From assembly GCA_016933985.1 (NCBI GenBank), contig JAFGTU010000503.1, positions 1 through 11,859 of the forward strand: 11,859 nucleotides of DNA, written 5' to 3'. This document shows, piece by piece, positions 10,394-11,859 of the stretch. Source of the stretch: Sedimentisphaerales bacterium. Lineage in GTDB: Bacteria; Planctomycetota; Phycisphaerae; Sedimentisphaerales; Anaerobacaceae. How positions within the stretch are numbered: position 1 is the first letter of the stretch; each line of letters starts with the position of its first letter. The notes under the pieces were generated by a model. The model was not told the origin of the DNA and made no database searches. It saw only the letters and a list, made by a program, of their open reading frames with translations. A program made the translations under genes and the position numbers.

Positions 10394-11859
10394 TTATTTT
10401 CGATTCACCAGAACAAACGTCGTAATATCATCCTGCTGAGCCAGCGATTCCTGAAAATCTCTCACGGCAGCGGTAACGGACTCGGCCATTTTCTTTGCCG
10501 ACCTGCCGGCCATGGTTTTCAATATATGCATCAGGTGTCTGTCGCCAAACTCGTCACCCTGTGGCGACTTGGTCTTGGTCACGCCCTCGCTGCAGACGAC
10601 GAGCGCCGCGTCTGGGGGTATCGTCGCCTCGCATTCCTGAAAACGAGCCAAATGACTGCCGAGCGGACCGCCTCCCGGTTGGCCGAGGGGCGTTGCGCCG
10701 CCTTGCGGATGCACAATGAAAGGCGCCGAATGGCCCGCGTTGACGTATTTCATTGCTGCGGACGGCCCGTCGAAGAAGGCTAGGAAAAGAGGCGCGGATA
10801 TTCCTTCAAGACTGCTGCCGAGCAAATGCGAGTTGACGTGCCTGACGGCCTCGGCGGGCTCGCCGGAGTAGAACGTCGTTGTGCGGAGGAGCGTTCGCAG
10901 CTCCGCTATAGCCATCGCCGCCTGGAGGCCTCTGCTCGAGATATGGCCGATTGCAAAGGCCAGCCGCCCGTCTTCCAGCTTCCAGAGGTCGCAGTAATCG
11001 CCGCCGACCCAGATGACGGGCTTATACTGCACAGCCGCCTCGCATCCGGACAAGTCCTTCGGCACGACGGGCGTGAGCCTGGCCTGAATCTGGTGCGCCA
11101 GGGACAACTCGTGGTCGAGTGTAGTCCTCTCGGCCTTGAGGTGGATGGGGGTGATGCTTTTTCGCACCGATGCGACCTCCGCTGCGACCATGCCGACAAA
11201 TGCAAACGTCTCTTCCGGCGAGACCCTCATACTTCCACCGATTGGGATATCGAGGTAAAGCAGATCGACGGTCTCGGCGGCATCGCCCAGAGGCGCGCAG
11301 ATAACGGCGCGTGGGCTGTGCTCATCCACCACGGTGATTGTCACTTCGACGTCGGATGAATATATGCTCTTTGCCATAACCGGCTGGCCGGTCGAGCGGA
11401 CCTCGTCGAGCACCCTGTGTGAGACTCGAAAGGCGAGATGCGACGGATATGCCGGCGAGGATGCCGGCGTCATCGTATCATCGGCGCTGGTTCCGAAGTG
11501 GCACGCCACGACATCGGGCGTTTTAGGCAAGGGCTTACCTTTGCCTGGAACGCGAAGCACGGCAGCGACCGACTTGGGCATCCAGGCCAGGCGTCTGCAC
11601 ACCTCCGGATACAGGGCGGACGAGCTTGTCAGTAGTGACAACCTCCGCTTAATCTCATCGAACTGTTCGGGACACGGCCTGGCGGAGACCGGCGTCTTGC
11701 CCCTTCGGGAAAAGATCTCCGTCTCGAAGTCTTCGACTCTAATGTTCGTCGTTTGGGCGGAGGCGTCGGCTTCGACCTGGTGGTCCTGCGGGTCGGACGT
11801 TGCGCCCACCGAAAGCGAGGCCGGGCCTATAACGACAGGCTCGCCGGGAAGGACCGCAC
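10394..11859 (-). CDS. GAF-SpoIIE (PP2C-type) phosphatase, 5'-partial, probable FHA domain outside the window
   Basis: An RsbU/SpoIIE-like protein, cytoplasmic by lack of membrane segments. Residues below are counted from the GTG at 11807-11809. The frame stays open to the right edge, and the extra residues read AVLPGEPVVIGPASLSV, like the last strands of an FHA domain (L.pGD.i.IG...l.v), so the true start is probably outside. Residues about 65-215 are GAF-like. A helical linker (222-245, ERTTLDHELSLAHQIQARL) precedes the phosphatase domain (about 255-470) with GGDYCD (269-274), NAGH (357-360) and a terminal QQDDIT (458-463). The normal second Asp (GDVxGxG) is H289 in GHISSRG and the (T/S)DG Asp is E408 in SEGV, so metal binding and activity may be altered. 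The kinase gene follows after 77 nt. It likely dephosphorylates a signalling partner; which one is not visible. Confidence 0.9.
   Translation of the reverse strand, partial: AVLPGEPVVIGPASLSVGATSDPQDHQVEADASAQTTNIRVEDFETEIFSRRGKTPVSARPCPEQFDEIKRRLSLLTSSSALYPEVCRRLAWMPKSVAAVLRVPGKGKPLPKTPDVVACHFGTSADDTMTPASSPAYPSHLAFRVSHRVLDEVRSTGQPVMAKSIYSSDVEVTITVVDEHSPRAVICAPLGDAAETVDLLYLDIPIGGSMRVSPEETFAFVGMVAAEVASVRKSITPIHLKAERTTLDHELSLAHQIQARLTPVVPKDLSGCEAAVQYKPVIWVGGDYCDLWKLEDGRLAFAIGHISSRGLQAAMAIAELRTLLRTTTFYSGEPAEAVRHVNSHLLGSSLEGISAPLFLAFFDGPSAAMKYVNAGHSAPFIVHPQGGATPLGQPGGGPLGSHLARFQECEATIPPDAALVVCSEGVTKTKSPQGDEFGDRHLMHILKTMAGRSAKKMAESVTAAVRDFQESLAQQDDITTFVLVNRK

Noticed and set aside
10826..11359. 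177-codon plus-strand open frame opposite the phosphatase
   Set aside because: It is an antisense shadow of the GAF and SpoIIE regions without recognisable features.

Overview
The window looks like a piece of a Planctomycetota chromosome, most likely a Phycisphaerae/Sedimentisphaerales-type bacterium. This assignment is inferred from gene style and no taxonomic search was run. The pointers are a very large secreted protein built from beta-helix, LamG and dockerin-like modules, a pseudopilin-type 'GFTLVELLVV' protein with a 'DGH' C-terminal motif, a zinc-finger/Ser-Thr kinase/transmembrane fusion, and a SpoIIE-type phosphatase. All four main genes lie on the minus strand.

Layout, left to right. 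Positions 1-615 are gene-poor. A short AT-rich open frame on the plus strand (3-101) may be the tail of a gene entering from the left. It converges on a 50-codon remnant of a DegT/DnrJ/EryC1/StrS aminotransferase C-terminus (128-280, minus), whose upstream part has been replaced by non-coding repeats. Positions 280-615 are a mosaic of degenerate intergenic repeats: TAGCG-rich direct repeats, a GGCC-centred palindrome of the 'TTGCGAGGAGGC' kind, a strong hairpin, and a 21-base direct repeat. Positions 616-7497 encode a 2293-residue secreted modular protein. Positions 7498-7734 hold its leader, with a TTGGAC-17-TATAAT promoter and a foldable 5' UTR. Positions 7735-8556 encode a pseudopilin-like protein, 8553-10316 a membrane Ser/Thr kinase with an N-terminal zinc finger, and 10394-11859 (open at the right edge) a GAF-SpoIIE/PP2C phosphatase, probably with an FHA domain beginning outside the window.

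Reading in the direction of transcription (right to left), phosphatase, kinase and pseudopilin look like one operon: a 77-nt gap, then a 4-nt GTGA stop/start overlap. The kinase and phosphatase form a plausible signalling pair at the cytoplasmic membrane, and the translationally coupled pseudopilin suggests an envelope output. The giant surface protein follows but has its own promoter, so it is probably a separate transcription unit. The most unusual points are the altered metal-ligand positions in the phosphatase, an internal second dockerin-like module in the giant protein, large blocks of that protein with no recognised fold, and the structured leader in front of it. I found no CRISPR array, tRNA, rRNA, transposase or complete insertion sequence, and no convincing intrinsic terminator.
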